This document shows positions 35,801 to 43,313 of a DNA stretch of 64,000 nucleotides, piece after piece. The DNA is from Paenibacillus montaniterrae (lineage in GTDB: Bacteria > Bacillota > Bacilli > Paenibacillales > Paenibacillaceae). The first letter of the stretch is position 1; each line of letters starts with the position of its first letter. Under the pieces are notes generated by a model that saw only the letters and a program-made list of their open reading frames with translations, ran no database searches and was not told where the DNA came from. The translations under genes were made by a program, and so were the position numbers. The DNA is taken from the NCBI RefSeq assembly GCF_018403185.1, contig NZ_BOSE01000003.1:310001-374000 (forward strand), read 5' to 3'.

Positions 35801-36572
35801 CTGGCTTGAAGGCAGTGGCGCCTCTCAGTGGCAGTCAGGCGAAGGAGTAGTGCTGCAGCCGACTGGCGGCAAGCGTACAGGGCTGTACCTGGAAGCAAGC
35901 TGGAGCAAGGTTGTAGTCGAGGTGGTCGCGCATTATCGGTCAGGCAAGGATGGATTGTACATTGGCGTTGGACTGCAGCAGGCAAATACATCGAAAACTG
36001 ATGTGATCGAATACGTTGCCGGCGAGCACGGCAAGGCAACTGGCATAAAAGTGTTCAAAAAAGGGGTAGAGGCATATACGCTGGGAGACTTTGCTTCCAG
36101 TACGATGGCCGGCAATTTGCGTGCTGCTTACGATGAACAGCTTGAAGATGATACCGTATACTGCTATCGCGTCGTTTACGGCGGCAGTGAAGGGGATACG
36201 CTGCATTGCTCGCATCGCAAGCAGGGCGAGGAGCAGGATCGTTTTGCCGTAGCCTACAAGCTTGAAGCCTACAATGACGAGGTATTCTACTCTACTACAA
36301 TGGATGACAAGCATGTATATATGAAGCTTGTAAATGCGGATGCGGTCAGCAAAGAGGTAAGGGTTGACTTGTCTCAATTTGCGTTGCAAGAGCAGTACCA
36401 GACGATTGTACTAACGGGAGCTGCGGATTTATTGCATGTGCCTAATGTCAATAAGAAACGAGCAGAGCTGATTACGCCGCGCAAGGAAACGGCCAGCCTG
36501 CAGCAAAATGAAGCGATTTTGCTGCTGCCACCGCATTCCGTGCAGGTTGTTGTATGGGAGCTAAAGCGATGA
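32817..36572 (+). CDS. GH51 alpha-L-arabinofuranosidase with LamG and extra beta domains
   Basis: 1251 aa, more than twice a typical GH51 (about 500 aa). Order: LamG/concanavalin-like domain (about 1-240: GNGNHATVYGNGQLPVA, YIGRSQFAADPDFLGAISDF); a degenerate Ig-like domain (about 250-345); GH51 barrel from YGLFYEDINNAADGGIYAEL, with FLRFPGGCISEG, acid/base Glu in LGVGNENWGTE (near 721), DEHYYRSNDYL and nucleophile Glu in FVGEYAS (near 850). A second concanavalin-like segment (about 985-1160) is inserted before the C-terminal beta-sandwich. No signal peptide, so it should act on imported arabino-oligosaccharides. ATG at 32817, with TAGGTG 6 bases upstream. Confidence 0.9.
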   Translation: MKQPVHNHEQLVLHYASVERESPGTDHSGNGNHATVYGNGQLPVAAILQGRPAILFQGGKHGSGYLQLPEHILSEVNDDTGLTVASWIYLQSGQSVWERIFDFGEGEQGPYMFLTRNLRGACFNGSDIAVDYNKQLPVGEWFHAALSISGTKGATESSAGPKLYLNGQLVVDGSISQTSSGAYLKYRQWLATLAGDGYSRNYIGRSQFAADPDFLGAISDFRLYRTALSDQDIITLMCETLSDRQIVALAGESDLSLPSSIIKDSIALPQSLLGGLVTIEWSSSKLDVLSAEGVVNEKLTEPQAVKLTAELCRGAESRKLGFELTVLPKTEIPYEIVLQPQGKTVEVSPDLYGLFYEDINNAADGGIYAELVRNRSFEAFTFDSFSHVCGENGHSTGRRRNPLEGWYGELEKLEVCTEGGLNEHFGLQDAEINATYVTAAAGATIINKGYNDNNHQCAMSFVANEGYGFTIWAKAEANASIQIELQNADGQTISEQLSIELQPDGKWRKYGIEQPLRLTAAATVLGQLAISFTGSASIDMVSLFPEQVWGASEEAGSPSAHRNYLGNPNYRLRKDMVVALQNMKPRFLRFPGGCISEGSHVWDNVYDWKHSVGEVELRKENFNVWGYMMTLGLGYMEYFQLAEDLNATPLPVMACGVLCQARSDYANPAGGKLRDYYIKNFTDLIDFAISEDIEGNEWARMRASMGHPEPFELRYLGVGNENWGTEFFANFEIFYAAIERYMQKHYPGHKLTIISTVGAQADDDAYQQGWKFLRGKYEGSETIAFTDGCCSVEETISWYRDKPHYMDTIVDEHYYRSNDYLLVNADRYNYYFRAYNEQGQLDETLTSKVFVGEYASNDKNTLAGAIAEAAIMTGFENNADVVRLAAYAPLFNKVLTDGSYRWTPDCIWFDDTDIWFTPNYYVQAMFAEYIGTRTVASQFHTYRNGSKAALKPQGGISLSTANAHIVLKSVVVKDELSGETLFEQDFAKPLHSAWRWLEGSGASQWQSGEGVVLQPTGGKRTGLYLEASWSKVVVEVVAHYRSGKDGLYIGVGLQQANTSKTDVIEYVAGEHGKATGIKVFKKGVEAYTLGDFASSTMAGNLRAAYDEQLEDDTVYCYRVVYGGSEGDTLHCSHRKQGEEQDRFAVAYKLEAYNDEVFYSTTMDDKHVYMKLVNADAVSKEVRVDLSQFALQEQYQTIVLTGAADLLHVPNVNKKRAELITPRKETASLQQNEAILLLPPHSVQVVVWELKR

Positions 36573-36597
36573 AGTAGCCAACCCAGTATGGATGTTA

Positions 36598-36628
36598 GAA
36601 GCGGGAGCAGGATGGCAGCTCCCGCTTC
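36598..36628 (+). terminator. Terminator hairpin of the GH51 gene
   Basis: Perfect 11-bp stem GAAGCGGGAGC (36598-36608) / GCTCCCGCTTC (36618-36628), 9-nt loop; the T-tract is short. Confidence 0.7.
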
Positions 36629-36698
36629 CTTAATGCGGTGTCAGGCAAGCTGCCTGCACATTGATTAAAAAAAATGTAGAAAGTTTATTGTTTATGTA

Positions 36699-36727
36699 TT
36701 GACTAATCATTAATAAATAAGTAATCT
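36699..36727 (+). promoter_or_regulatory. Promoter of the arabinan importer operon
   Basis: TTGACT (36699-36704), 17-bp spacer, TAATCT (36722-36727). The spacer contains TCATTAATAA (36707-36716), the inverse of the first operator-like palindrome before the ArsR-type gene, which suggests repression by that protein. It would give a leader of about 250 nt before the binding-protein gene. Confidence 0.6.
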
Positions 36728-36816
36728 ATTAACAAAGACATAAACGATAAGCGTTGATTTGATGATTGCGCTTTCTTCTCGCCTTTCATATTTGAAATTT
36801 TCTTTTTTAATGCATG

Positions 36817-36830
36817 TGTAAGCGATTGCA
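36817..36830 (+). promoter_or_regulatory. Candidate CcpA catabolite-response element (cre)
   Basis: TGTAAGCGATTGCA matches the consensus TGWAANCGNTNWCA at all but one base. It lies about 90 bp downstream of the promoter, where CcpA would block elongation. Apart from the terminator, promoter and this site, the 36573-36982 gap shows only AT-rich sequence. Confidence 0.6.
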
Positions 36831-36982
36831 ACATGGATTAATAAAAAGTTAATTCGGTCAAAGCAAAATGCGAGAAAAATAGCGAAAACGAGTCAAATTG
36901 TTAATGTTTATGTTAATTTAAGACTACATCAGGGGTCACACATCACAGATTCTCCAACAAACACAAATTGGGAGGTAAAGAC

Positions 36983-38392
36983 ATGAAATTTGCAAAATCT
37001 AGCAAAATGATGTTCGTACTACTGACATTGCTTTTGGTTCTATCAGCATGCTCCGGTGGCAATTCGGGCTCTAATAGCGGCAACGGCAATGGCAATGCGA
37101 CAAGCACACCTGCAAATGCAGAAGGCTCCAATAACGGAGGCGCTGGAAATGGAACAGCAGGAGGCGTTGAAGAGGATTTCGGCAAGGATGTATCTGGTGA
37201 AGTAACGATTTGGGTATTTAATGAAAACGTATTCGAGGAAGTAGCGGCTGCGTTTATGGCGGAATATCCGAATATTAAAGTAAACACTGTATTTGTGCCA
37301 TTTGCTGAGCTGCATGACAACTTGCAAACAGCTCTGGCCAGCGGTACAGGCGCACCTGATATCGCCGAGGTTGAGGTTGGCAACTTTACGCGCTATGTAA
37401 CTGGCGGGGTGCTTGAAAACCTGCTTGAAGAACCATATAACGCAGGGAAATATAAAGATCTGGTTCCTGCATACAACTGGGAGCGCTGGATGAGCCCAGA
37501 CGGTACACAATTGCTTGGCATGCCTTGGGATTCTACGCCAGGTGTATGGTACTACCGCGCCGATATTATAGAGGAGCTTGGCTTCCCGAGCGATCCTGAA
37601 GAGCTGGGCGAATTCATTAAGGATGGCGAAAACTTCCTGCAGCTGGCACAAGCTGCTGCTGCACAAGGAAAGCAAGTAATGGAATGGCGTGACGGTCCGA
37701 TTCACTGGGCTGGTGATGAGATCGGCTATTTCGATGATAATCTGGCTTGGGTTCGTGAAACCGATAAGCTTGTACAAGTGCTTGACTATACGAAGCGCGG
37801 CAATCAGCTAGGCTGGGCACCGCATTTGGCTTATGGCACTGAAGAAGGCAAGCCGCTAGTTCAATCAGGTCAATTGATCGGCTTGGCGCTAGGCTCTTGG
37901 GGTGCGCGTGACTTGGAAATTAACTTCCCGGAGCAAGCTGGCAAATGGAAAGTAACGAATCTGCCGTTTGATATCAACTTCCCGATTGGCGGCTCCAGCT
38001 TCGTTATTCCTTCTCAATCCAACAACAAAGAAGCGGCGTGGGTGTATTTGCAATGGGCAATGCGTTCACAAACAGCTTGGGAAATTTGGACAAAATACTC
38101 GATTCAGCCAGGCTACACTGATATTGCACAGCAGGATTGGTACGCTAGCCATGAAAGCGAGTTCCTAGGCGGTCAGCAGGATTACAAGCTTTATGAGCAA
38201 ATCGCAGCTAATATTCCGACGAAACGCTTGAACCCGCTTGACGGCGCGGCATGGGGAATTTGGGTGCCTCGTATTCTCGATGCGCTCGACAACAACGTTG
38301 ACTCCCGTACAACGCTGCAACTGGCGAAGGAAGATGTAGAGTCGATGCTGGCAGAGGATATCGCCAAGCTTAAGGCTGATCTAGGTAAATAA
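36983..38392 (+). CDS. Sugar-binding lipoprotein (arabinan region)
   Basis: 469-aa family 1 solute-binding protein. Signal peptide with lipobox VLSACSGG, then a long Gly/Asn/Ser linker (GNSGSNSGNGNGNAT). Recognised by VTIWVFNENVFEEVAAAFMA, LASGTGAPDIAEVEVGNF, LLGMPWDSTPGVWYYRADI and GGSSFVIPSQSNNKEAAWVY. ATG at 36983 with GGGAGG 7 bases upstream. First gene of the long rightward cluster; a strong hairpin follows it, fitting the usual excess expression of binding proteins over permeases. It may serve the second permease pair (47.8-49.7 kb), but two binding proteins and two pairs leave the partnership open. Confidence 0.9.
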   Translation: MKFAKSSKMMFVLLTLLLVLSACSGGNSGSNSGNGNGNATSTPANAEGSNNGGAGNGTAGGVEEDFGKDVSGEVTIWVFNENVFEEVAAAFMAEYPNIKVNTVFVPFAELHDNLQTALASGTGAPDIAEVEVGNFTRYVTGGVLENLLEEPYNAGKYKDLVPAYNWERWMSPDGTQLLGMPWDSTPGVWYYRADIIEELGFPSDPEELGEFIKDGENFLQLAQAAAAQGKQVMEWRDGPIHWAGDEIGYFDDNLAWVRETDKLVQVLDYTKRGNQLGWAPHLAYGTEEGKPLVQSGQLIGLALGSWGARDLEINFPEQAGKWKVTNLPFDINFPIGGSSFVIPSQSNNKEAAWVYLQWAMRSQTAWEIWTKYSIQPGYTDIAQQDWYASHESEFLGGQQDYKLYEQIAANIPTKRLNPLDGAAWGIWVPRILDALDNNVDSRTTLQLAKEDVESMLAEDIAKLKADLGK

Positions 38393-38408
38393 CAATTGTA
38401 GTGCTTCT

Positions 38409-38441
38409 ATCCGAATCAAGTCGCCCCGACTTGATTCGGAT
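38409..38441 (+). terminator. Intercistronic hairpin between the two binding proteins
   Basis: Perfect 15-bp stem ATCCGAATCAAGTCG / CGACTTGATTCGGAT with a CCC loop and only TTGTTT after it. No new promoter is evident behind it, so partial termination or 3'-end protection of the upstream mRNA (as in malE-malF) is more likely than full termination. Confidence 0.65.
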
Positions 38442-38492
38442 TGTTTGCCGCATAAGCCGAACAATACTTGATTATGATTGGGGGGGAGCCGC

Positions 38493-41471
38493 TTGGTCAG
38501 ATTTTTGAAGAAATATACAGGGACCATATTGATATTGATTGCTTTGGCGTCCATTTCGATATGGTGGTATAACAATCGCAGTTTTGATCAAAATGTGATG
38601 GCCGATGTGCCGCGCCATACTGACTTGAATGAAGCCTCCTTATTGGATGGAGAGAAAACAGCTGCACTTTTGGAGCAAAGCTATTACAAATATTATTACG
38701 GTCATGTTGATCAAGGCGCATCCGACGTTAAGGATGTGCATATTATCGTTCCTTCAATCGATTACAGTGCAATTAGTGAAACTGGAACAACAGTTGAGCG
38801 CAATCTTGACGGACAATTTGGTGAAGTCATCGCGCTGCGCGATGAAAATAGCTGGGTTGAATACGAGATAGATATTCCCCAGGATGGATTTTATGCGATT
38901 GGCATGGATTATTATGCGCTTGAAGGCAAGCGCTCCGGCCTTGTTAGAAGTATAAAGGTTGACGGAGAATATCCGTTCTATCAAGCGAAGCAAGTAAAAT
39001 TTCAACGCATGTGGCGAGAGCATGGCGAGCCTTGGTACGACAATCAGGGCAATGAGTATAATCCGAAGCGTGAAGAGGTGTTCGGATGGCAATACCGCGA
39101 CTTTATTGATGCAGAGGCAAAGGTAGCGGAAAGCTTCCGCTTCTATTTTAGCAAGGGCAAGCACAGCATCAGAATCGAAGCGATTCGCGAGCCGGGAGCA
39201 ATCGGACAGCTGCATATTTATGCGCCAAAGGTCGTTCCTACATACGAAGAGGTGTCTGCGCAATACAAGCAGGACAATCTTAAGGAGACGACTGGTCACT
39301 ATATGACGTTCCAGGCCGAGCTTGCTACGTTAAGATCTGATCCCACTTTAAAACGAATAGAAGACCGCGAGCCTGACACTGTTCCATTTAATAGTGAAGC
39401 GATCGTGCTTAATAGTTTTGGAGGATTAAGCTGGCGCGATGGTGGTCAATGGGCGGAATGGGAAATCGAAGTGCCAGAAAGCGGCTTATATAATATAGGC
39501 ATTCGTTTTGGACAATGGTTCCTTAACGGATTCCCGGTACAGCGCAAAGTATATATTAACGGAGAGCTTCCGTTCATTGAAATGAATTCAGTGCCGTTTC
39601 CTTACAAGCAGGAATGGCAAATTAGCAACCTCAGTCAATCGCATGAGGAAGACTATTTGTTCTATCTGAAGGAAGGCAAAAACACGATCCGTATGGAAGT
39701 GCAGGTCGGCGATCTCGGTGAGGTGCTGGAGCTTGTAACCGACACGACGCAAAAGATGAGCGAGCTTACGCGCGAGGTCATTCGCGTTACAGGCACTAAC
39801 CCTGACCCGAATGCAGATTGGAAGCTTGACCGCAACATTCCTGGCATCGTCGAGCGCCTGCAAAATATGGCGTGGAGTATTGAGGATGCTATTACGCTGT
39901 TGGCGCTGTTTGGCGTTGATGAAGGCAGCTCCGAAATTAGTACGCTGTATGAAGCGAGAGGCGTACTTGTCGACATGGCAGACAATACGCGCTCGATTCC
40001 AGCGCGTCTAAATCAATTCAGAGAGCTGCAATCTGCGCTTGGCCTATGGGTAAACGGCCTAAGCAAGCAAAGCTTGCTAATCGACTACATTATTGTGAAA
40101 TCGCCTGATCAGGATTGGCCGCGTCCTGCTGCGCCAATTTATATTCGGATCGGCAACAGCATCAATGACCTGCTGATGACCTTTAGAAAAAATTATGGCG
40201 GTGTAGGTACGGTATACGATGAGGATGAAGAGGTGCTCGATGTCTGGATCGCTCGCGGTCGAGACTGGGTCGATATTATTAAGCAAATGATTGATGAGGA
40301 TTTCACGCCAGAGACTGGCATCAAAGTGAATGTAAACGTTATTCCTGCCAATCAGTCGCAGGTGCTGATGCTGGCCAATACATCAGGACTTGCTCCTGAT
40401 GTCGCACTAGGCGTCGATGGAGAGGTGCCGATTGACTTTGCGGTACGTAACGCATTGGTCGATCTGGGCAGCTTCGATGACTATGAGGAAGTGGCAGCTC
40501 GCTTCCGTCCAGGTGCGCTTATTCCGTACAAATACAACGGCGGAAACTACGCGCTGCCTGAAAATCAGAACTTCTACATGCTGTTCTATCGCAAGGACAT
40601 TATGGCGGAGCTTGGCTACGATGAAGAGGATATGCCTGAAACATGGGATGATGTAATGGAGCTGATCCCGATCCTGCAGCAAAACGGGATGGATTTCTAT
40701 TATCCGCATGCGATCAATGATACGAAGCAGGCGATCAACGAATTTGCCCCATTCCTGTTCCAGCATGGCGGGGAGTTTTATACGGAAAACGGCAGCAAGT
40801 CAGCGCTTGATTCTCCAGAAGCGATTGAAGCGATGAGAATGTGGACGGGACTGTTTACCAACTACAAAATCGAGAAGCAGGCTGATTTCTACAACCGATT
40901 CCGTTCGGGCGAAATGCCGATTGGTGTAGCGGACTACTCGACTTATATTCTATTGTCTACCGCAGCTCCTGAGCTGACAGGCTGGTGGGGAATGAAGCCA
41001 ATGCCAGGCATCATGCAGGAGGATGGCAAAATCAATCGCTCAACAGGCGGCTTGGCGCAAACCGGTATGATTTTCAAGGATACCGATCATCCGGAGCAGT
41101 CTTGGGAGTTCCTCAAATGGTGGACGAGTGCCGATGCGCAAGAGCGCTTTGGTTCTGAGCTGGAAGCACTGCTTGGTGTTGAAGCGCGCTGGAATACAGC
41201 GAATGTTGAAGCACTGCAGCGTTTGCCTTGGCAAGCAGAAGACATTGAAGCCATTCTTGAGCAATGGGAGTGGTTCCGCGAGCGCGAGGTCGTGCTAGGC
41301 GGCTACTACACAACTCGTTATGTTGCAAATATGTGGAATGAAATTGTATTGAACGGCCGAATTGTCCGTGAATCCGTTGAGGACGGCGTGAAAGAGATTA
41401 ATAAAGAGCTCGCCAAGAAGCGGGAAGAATTCGGTCTGGATAAAGAAGATCAAGGAGGGACGACAGAATGA
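38493..41471 (+). CDS. Membrane-anchored binding protein fused to two carbohydrate-binding-like domains
   Basis: About 992 aa. A short basic N-terminus and one TM helix (TGTILILIALASISIWWY, about residues 9-27) without a cleavage site or lipobox anchor it outside the membrane. Two CBM6/35-like beta-sandwiches follow: about 60-245 (SWVEYEIDIPQDGFYAIGMD, FYFSKGKHSIRIEAIREPG) and about 275-415 (GGQWAEWEIEVPESGLYNIG, YLFYLKEGKNTIRMEVQVG). A helical spacer comes next (about 420-540), then a full family 1 binding protein (about 590-990: IKVNVNVIPANQSQVLMLA, LAPDVALGVDGEVPIDFA, LPENQNFYMLFYRKDIM). TTG start at 38493 just after GGGGGAG; a TTG at 38478 is the alternative. It overlaps the next permease by four bases (ATGA). 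I infer it captures polymeric or branched oligosaccharide for that permease pair. Confidence 0.85.
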   Translation: MVRFLKKYTGTILILIALASISIWWYNNRSFDQNVMADVPRHTDLNEASLLDGEKTAALLEQSYYKYYYGHVDQGASDVKDVHIIVPSIDYSAISETGTTVERNLDGQFGEVIALRDENSWVEYEIDIPQDGFYAIGMDYYALEGKRSGLVRSIKVDGEYPFYQAKQVKFQRMWREHGEPWYDNQGNEYNPKREEVFGWQYRDFIDAEAKVAESFRFYFSKGKHSIRIEAIREPGAIGQLHIYAPKVVPTYEEVSAQYKQDNLKETTGHYMTFQAELATLRSDPTLKRIEDREPDTVPFNSEAIVLNSFGGLSWRDGGQWAEWEIEVPESGLYNIGIRFGQWFLNGFPVQRKVYINGELPFIEMNSVPFPYKQEWQISNLSQSHEEDYLFYLKEGKNTIRMEVQVGDLGEVLELVTDTTQKMSELTREVIRVTGTNPDPNADWKLDRNIPGIVERLQNMAWSIEDAITLLALFGVDEGSSEISTLYEARGVLVDMADNTRSIPARLNQFRELQSALGLWVNGLSKQSLLIDYIIVKSPDQDWPRPAAPIYIRIGNSINDLLMTFRKNYGGVGTVYDEDEEVLDVWIARGRDWVDIIKQMIDEDFTPETGIKVNVNVIPANQSQVLMLANTSGLAPDVALGVDGEVPIDFAVRNALVDLGSFDDYEEVAARFRPGALIPYKYNGGNYALPENQNFYMLFYRKDIMAELGYDEEDMPETWDDVMELIPILQQNGMDFYYPHAINDTKQAINEFAPFLFQHGGEFYTENGSKSALDSPEAIEAMRMWTGLFTNYKIEKQADFYNRFRSGEMPIGVADYSTYILLSTAAPELTGWWGMKPMPGIMQEDGKINRSTGGLAQTGMIFKDTDHPEQSWEFLKWWTSADAQERFGSELEALLGVEARWNTANVEALQRLPWQAEDIEAILEQWEWFREREVVLGGYYTTRYVANMWNEIVLNGRIVRESVEDGVKEINKELAKKREEFGLDKEDQGGTTE

Positions 41472-42433
41472 TAGCTGAAAAAACAGAGAGTCAGGCAGGT
41501 GCAGTGTTGCCTCGTTCTGAGTCCCGCTTGAAGCAGAAGCTCAAATGGTTTTGGGCGGATGTGAAGCGCAGCAAGGTGTCGCTGCTTTTTGTAGCGCCCT
41601 TCCTGCTATTGTTTACGCTGTTTATCGTAGTTCCGATTATTATTTCGATGTCACTCAGCTTTACGTACTATAACATTTTGGAGTCGCCGCGCTTTATCGG
41701 CTTCTCCAACTACAAGCTGCTGTTCATTGAAGATGATATTTTTATGCAGGCAGTTGGCATTACGTTGAAGTTTGCGATTATTACGGGACCAATTGGCTAT
41801 ATTATGGCGTTTTTGCTCGCTTGGCTGATTAGCCAGATTCCGAGAAAATATCGCTTCTTTTACACGCTTTGCTTCTATACACCGTCGATTGCCAGCGGTA
41901 CGGCGATGTCTGTCGTTTGGCTGTATTTGTTCGCCGGCGACCGTAAGGGCTTGCTCAATCATTGGCTGATTCAGCTCGGCATTATGGATGAACCGTTTCT
42001 GTTTCTGCAGGATATTCGTTCAATCGTGCCGGTTATCGTTATCGTATCGCTATGGATGAGCATGGGGGTAGGCTTCCTGGCCTTTCTTGCAGGCTTGCAA
42101 AACGTGCCGAAGGATTTATATGAAGCAGGCGATATTGACGGCATTCGCAATCGCTGGCAGCGCCTATGGTACATTACGATTCCATCGGTTAAGCCGCAGC
42201 TTCTGTTTGGTGCGGTTATGCAGGTCGTTGCCTCGCTTCAAGTATTCGACATTAGCGTTCAGCTTGTCGGCTTGCCGAGCCCATTGTATGCGGGTCATAC
42301 GATTCTGACGCATTTGTTCGATTATGCCTTTATCCGTTTTGAAATGGGCTACGCATCAGCGATTGCCGTTGTACTGTTCTTGCTGATGATGGGCTTGAAC
42401 CGCTTAATCTTTAATCTGTTAGGGAGGGATTAA
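41468..42433 (+). CDS. ABC permease 1A (MalF/UgpA type)
   Basis: 321-aa CUT1 permease. A 30-residue cytoplasmic tail precedes TM1 (SLLFVAPFLLLFTLFIVVPI). The EAA loop is degenerate at one position (DLYEAGDIDGIRNRWQRLWY; Gly where Ala is usual). The ATG overlaps the preceding TGA (ATGA) and the stop overlaps the next start (TAATG), so the three genes are translationally coupled. It forms the first permease pair of the cluster, most likely working with the fused binding protein. Confidence 0.9.
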   Translation: MIAEKTESQAGAVLPRSESRLKQKLKWFWADVKRSKVSLLFVAPFLLLFTLFIVVPIIISMSLSFTYYNILESPRFIGFSNYKLLFIEDDIFMQAVGITLKFAIITGPIGYIMAFLLAWLISQIPRKYRFFYTLCFYTPSIASGTAMSVVWLYLFAGDRKGLLNHWLIQLGIMDEPFLFLQDIRSIVPVIVIVSLWMSMGVGFLAFLAGLQNVPKDLYEAGDIDGIRNRWQRLWYITIPSVKPQLLFGAVMQVVASLQVFDISVQLVGLPSPLYAGHTILTHLFDYAFIRFEMGYASAIAVVLFLLMMGLNRLIFNLLGRD

Positions 42434-43302
42434 TGGTGTCTCGATTGCGATCAATTAGAAGAAAAATAGACTGGGGCGGCATCGTTCTGTACACCTTTCT
42501 AACAGCTTTTGGGCTGCTTATGCTAATGCCGCTTGTATATTTGGCATCGACGGCATTGAAGCCGATCAGCGAGCTGTTCCTGTTCCCGCCTAGATTTTTT
42601 GTAATGAATCCAACGCTGGTTAACTTTCGCGACCTGTTGCTCGTTACAGGAACATCAACGGTGCCTTTTATTCGCTTTATTTTCAACAGCATAATTGTAA
42701 CGGCCGGCATTGTCGGCGGCGGCGTTATTATTTCGGCTTTGGCAGCGTATCCGCTAGCCAAGCACAATATGGTATTCAAAAAGTTTTTCTTTGATCTTAT
42801 CGTAGCGTCGCTTATGTTCTCGCCGCTAGTATTGCAAATTCCGCAATATTTGATTATGAGCAAATCCGGCTTGATGAACACGTACTTTGCCTTGATTTTG
42901 CCTTATCTTGCTGCTCCGGTCGGAATGTTCCTGATGGTGCAGTTTCTGCGGCAAATTCCTGACGCCTTGCTGGAGGCAGCGAGAATTGACGGCGCCAGCG
43001 AATGGAAAATTTTCTGGTCGATCGTAATGCCGATGCTGAAGCCGGCTATTGCAACCTTTGCGCTGTTCAGCTTCATTACAGCATGGAATGATCCTTATCC
43101 AGCGATGGTTTATACGACGAGTGAAAATATGAAGTCCTTGCCGCTTGCGATTCAGACGATTCAAGGCGGGGTCGGGGTCATAGCGCGTGTCGGCACCTTC
43201 GCTGCTGCGAGCTTCCTGATGATTATTCCAACCTTGCTTGTCTTTATCGGAACGCAGCGCATGGTGCTTCAAACGATGGCTCATTCGGGCTTGAAGGAAT
43301 AG
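42433..43302 (+). CDS. ABC permease 1B (MalG type)
   Basis: 289-aa CUT1 permease with six TM segments. EAA loop ALLEAARIDGASEWKIFWSI, with preceding LMVQFLRQIPD. Partner of permease 1A, sharing one base with its stop. A GTG three bases downstream is an alternative start. AGGGAGG lies just upstream inside the previous gene. The NHL/TPR gene follows 11 bp later. Confidence 0.9.
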   Translation: MVSRLRSIRRKIDWGGIVLYTFLTAFGLLMLMPLVYLASTALKPISELFLFPPRFFVMNPTLVNFRDLLLVTGTSTVPFIRFIFNSIIVTAGIVGGGVIISALAAYPLAKHNMVFKKFFFDLIVASLMFSPLVLQIPQYLIMSKSGLMNTYFALILPYLAAPVGMFLMVQFLRQIPDALLEAARIDGASEWKIFWSIVMPMLKPAIATFALFSFITAWNDPYPAMVYTTSENMKSLPLAIQTIQGGVGVIARVGTFAAASFLMIIPTLLVFIGTQRMVLQTMAHSGLKE

Positions 43303-43313
43303 GGGGACATAGG

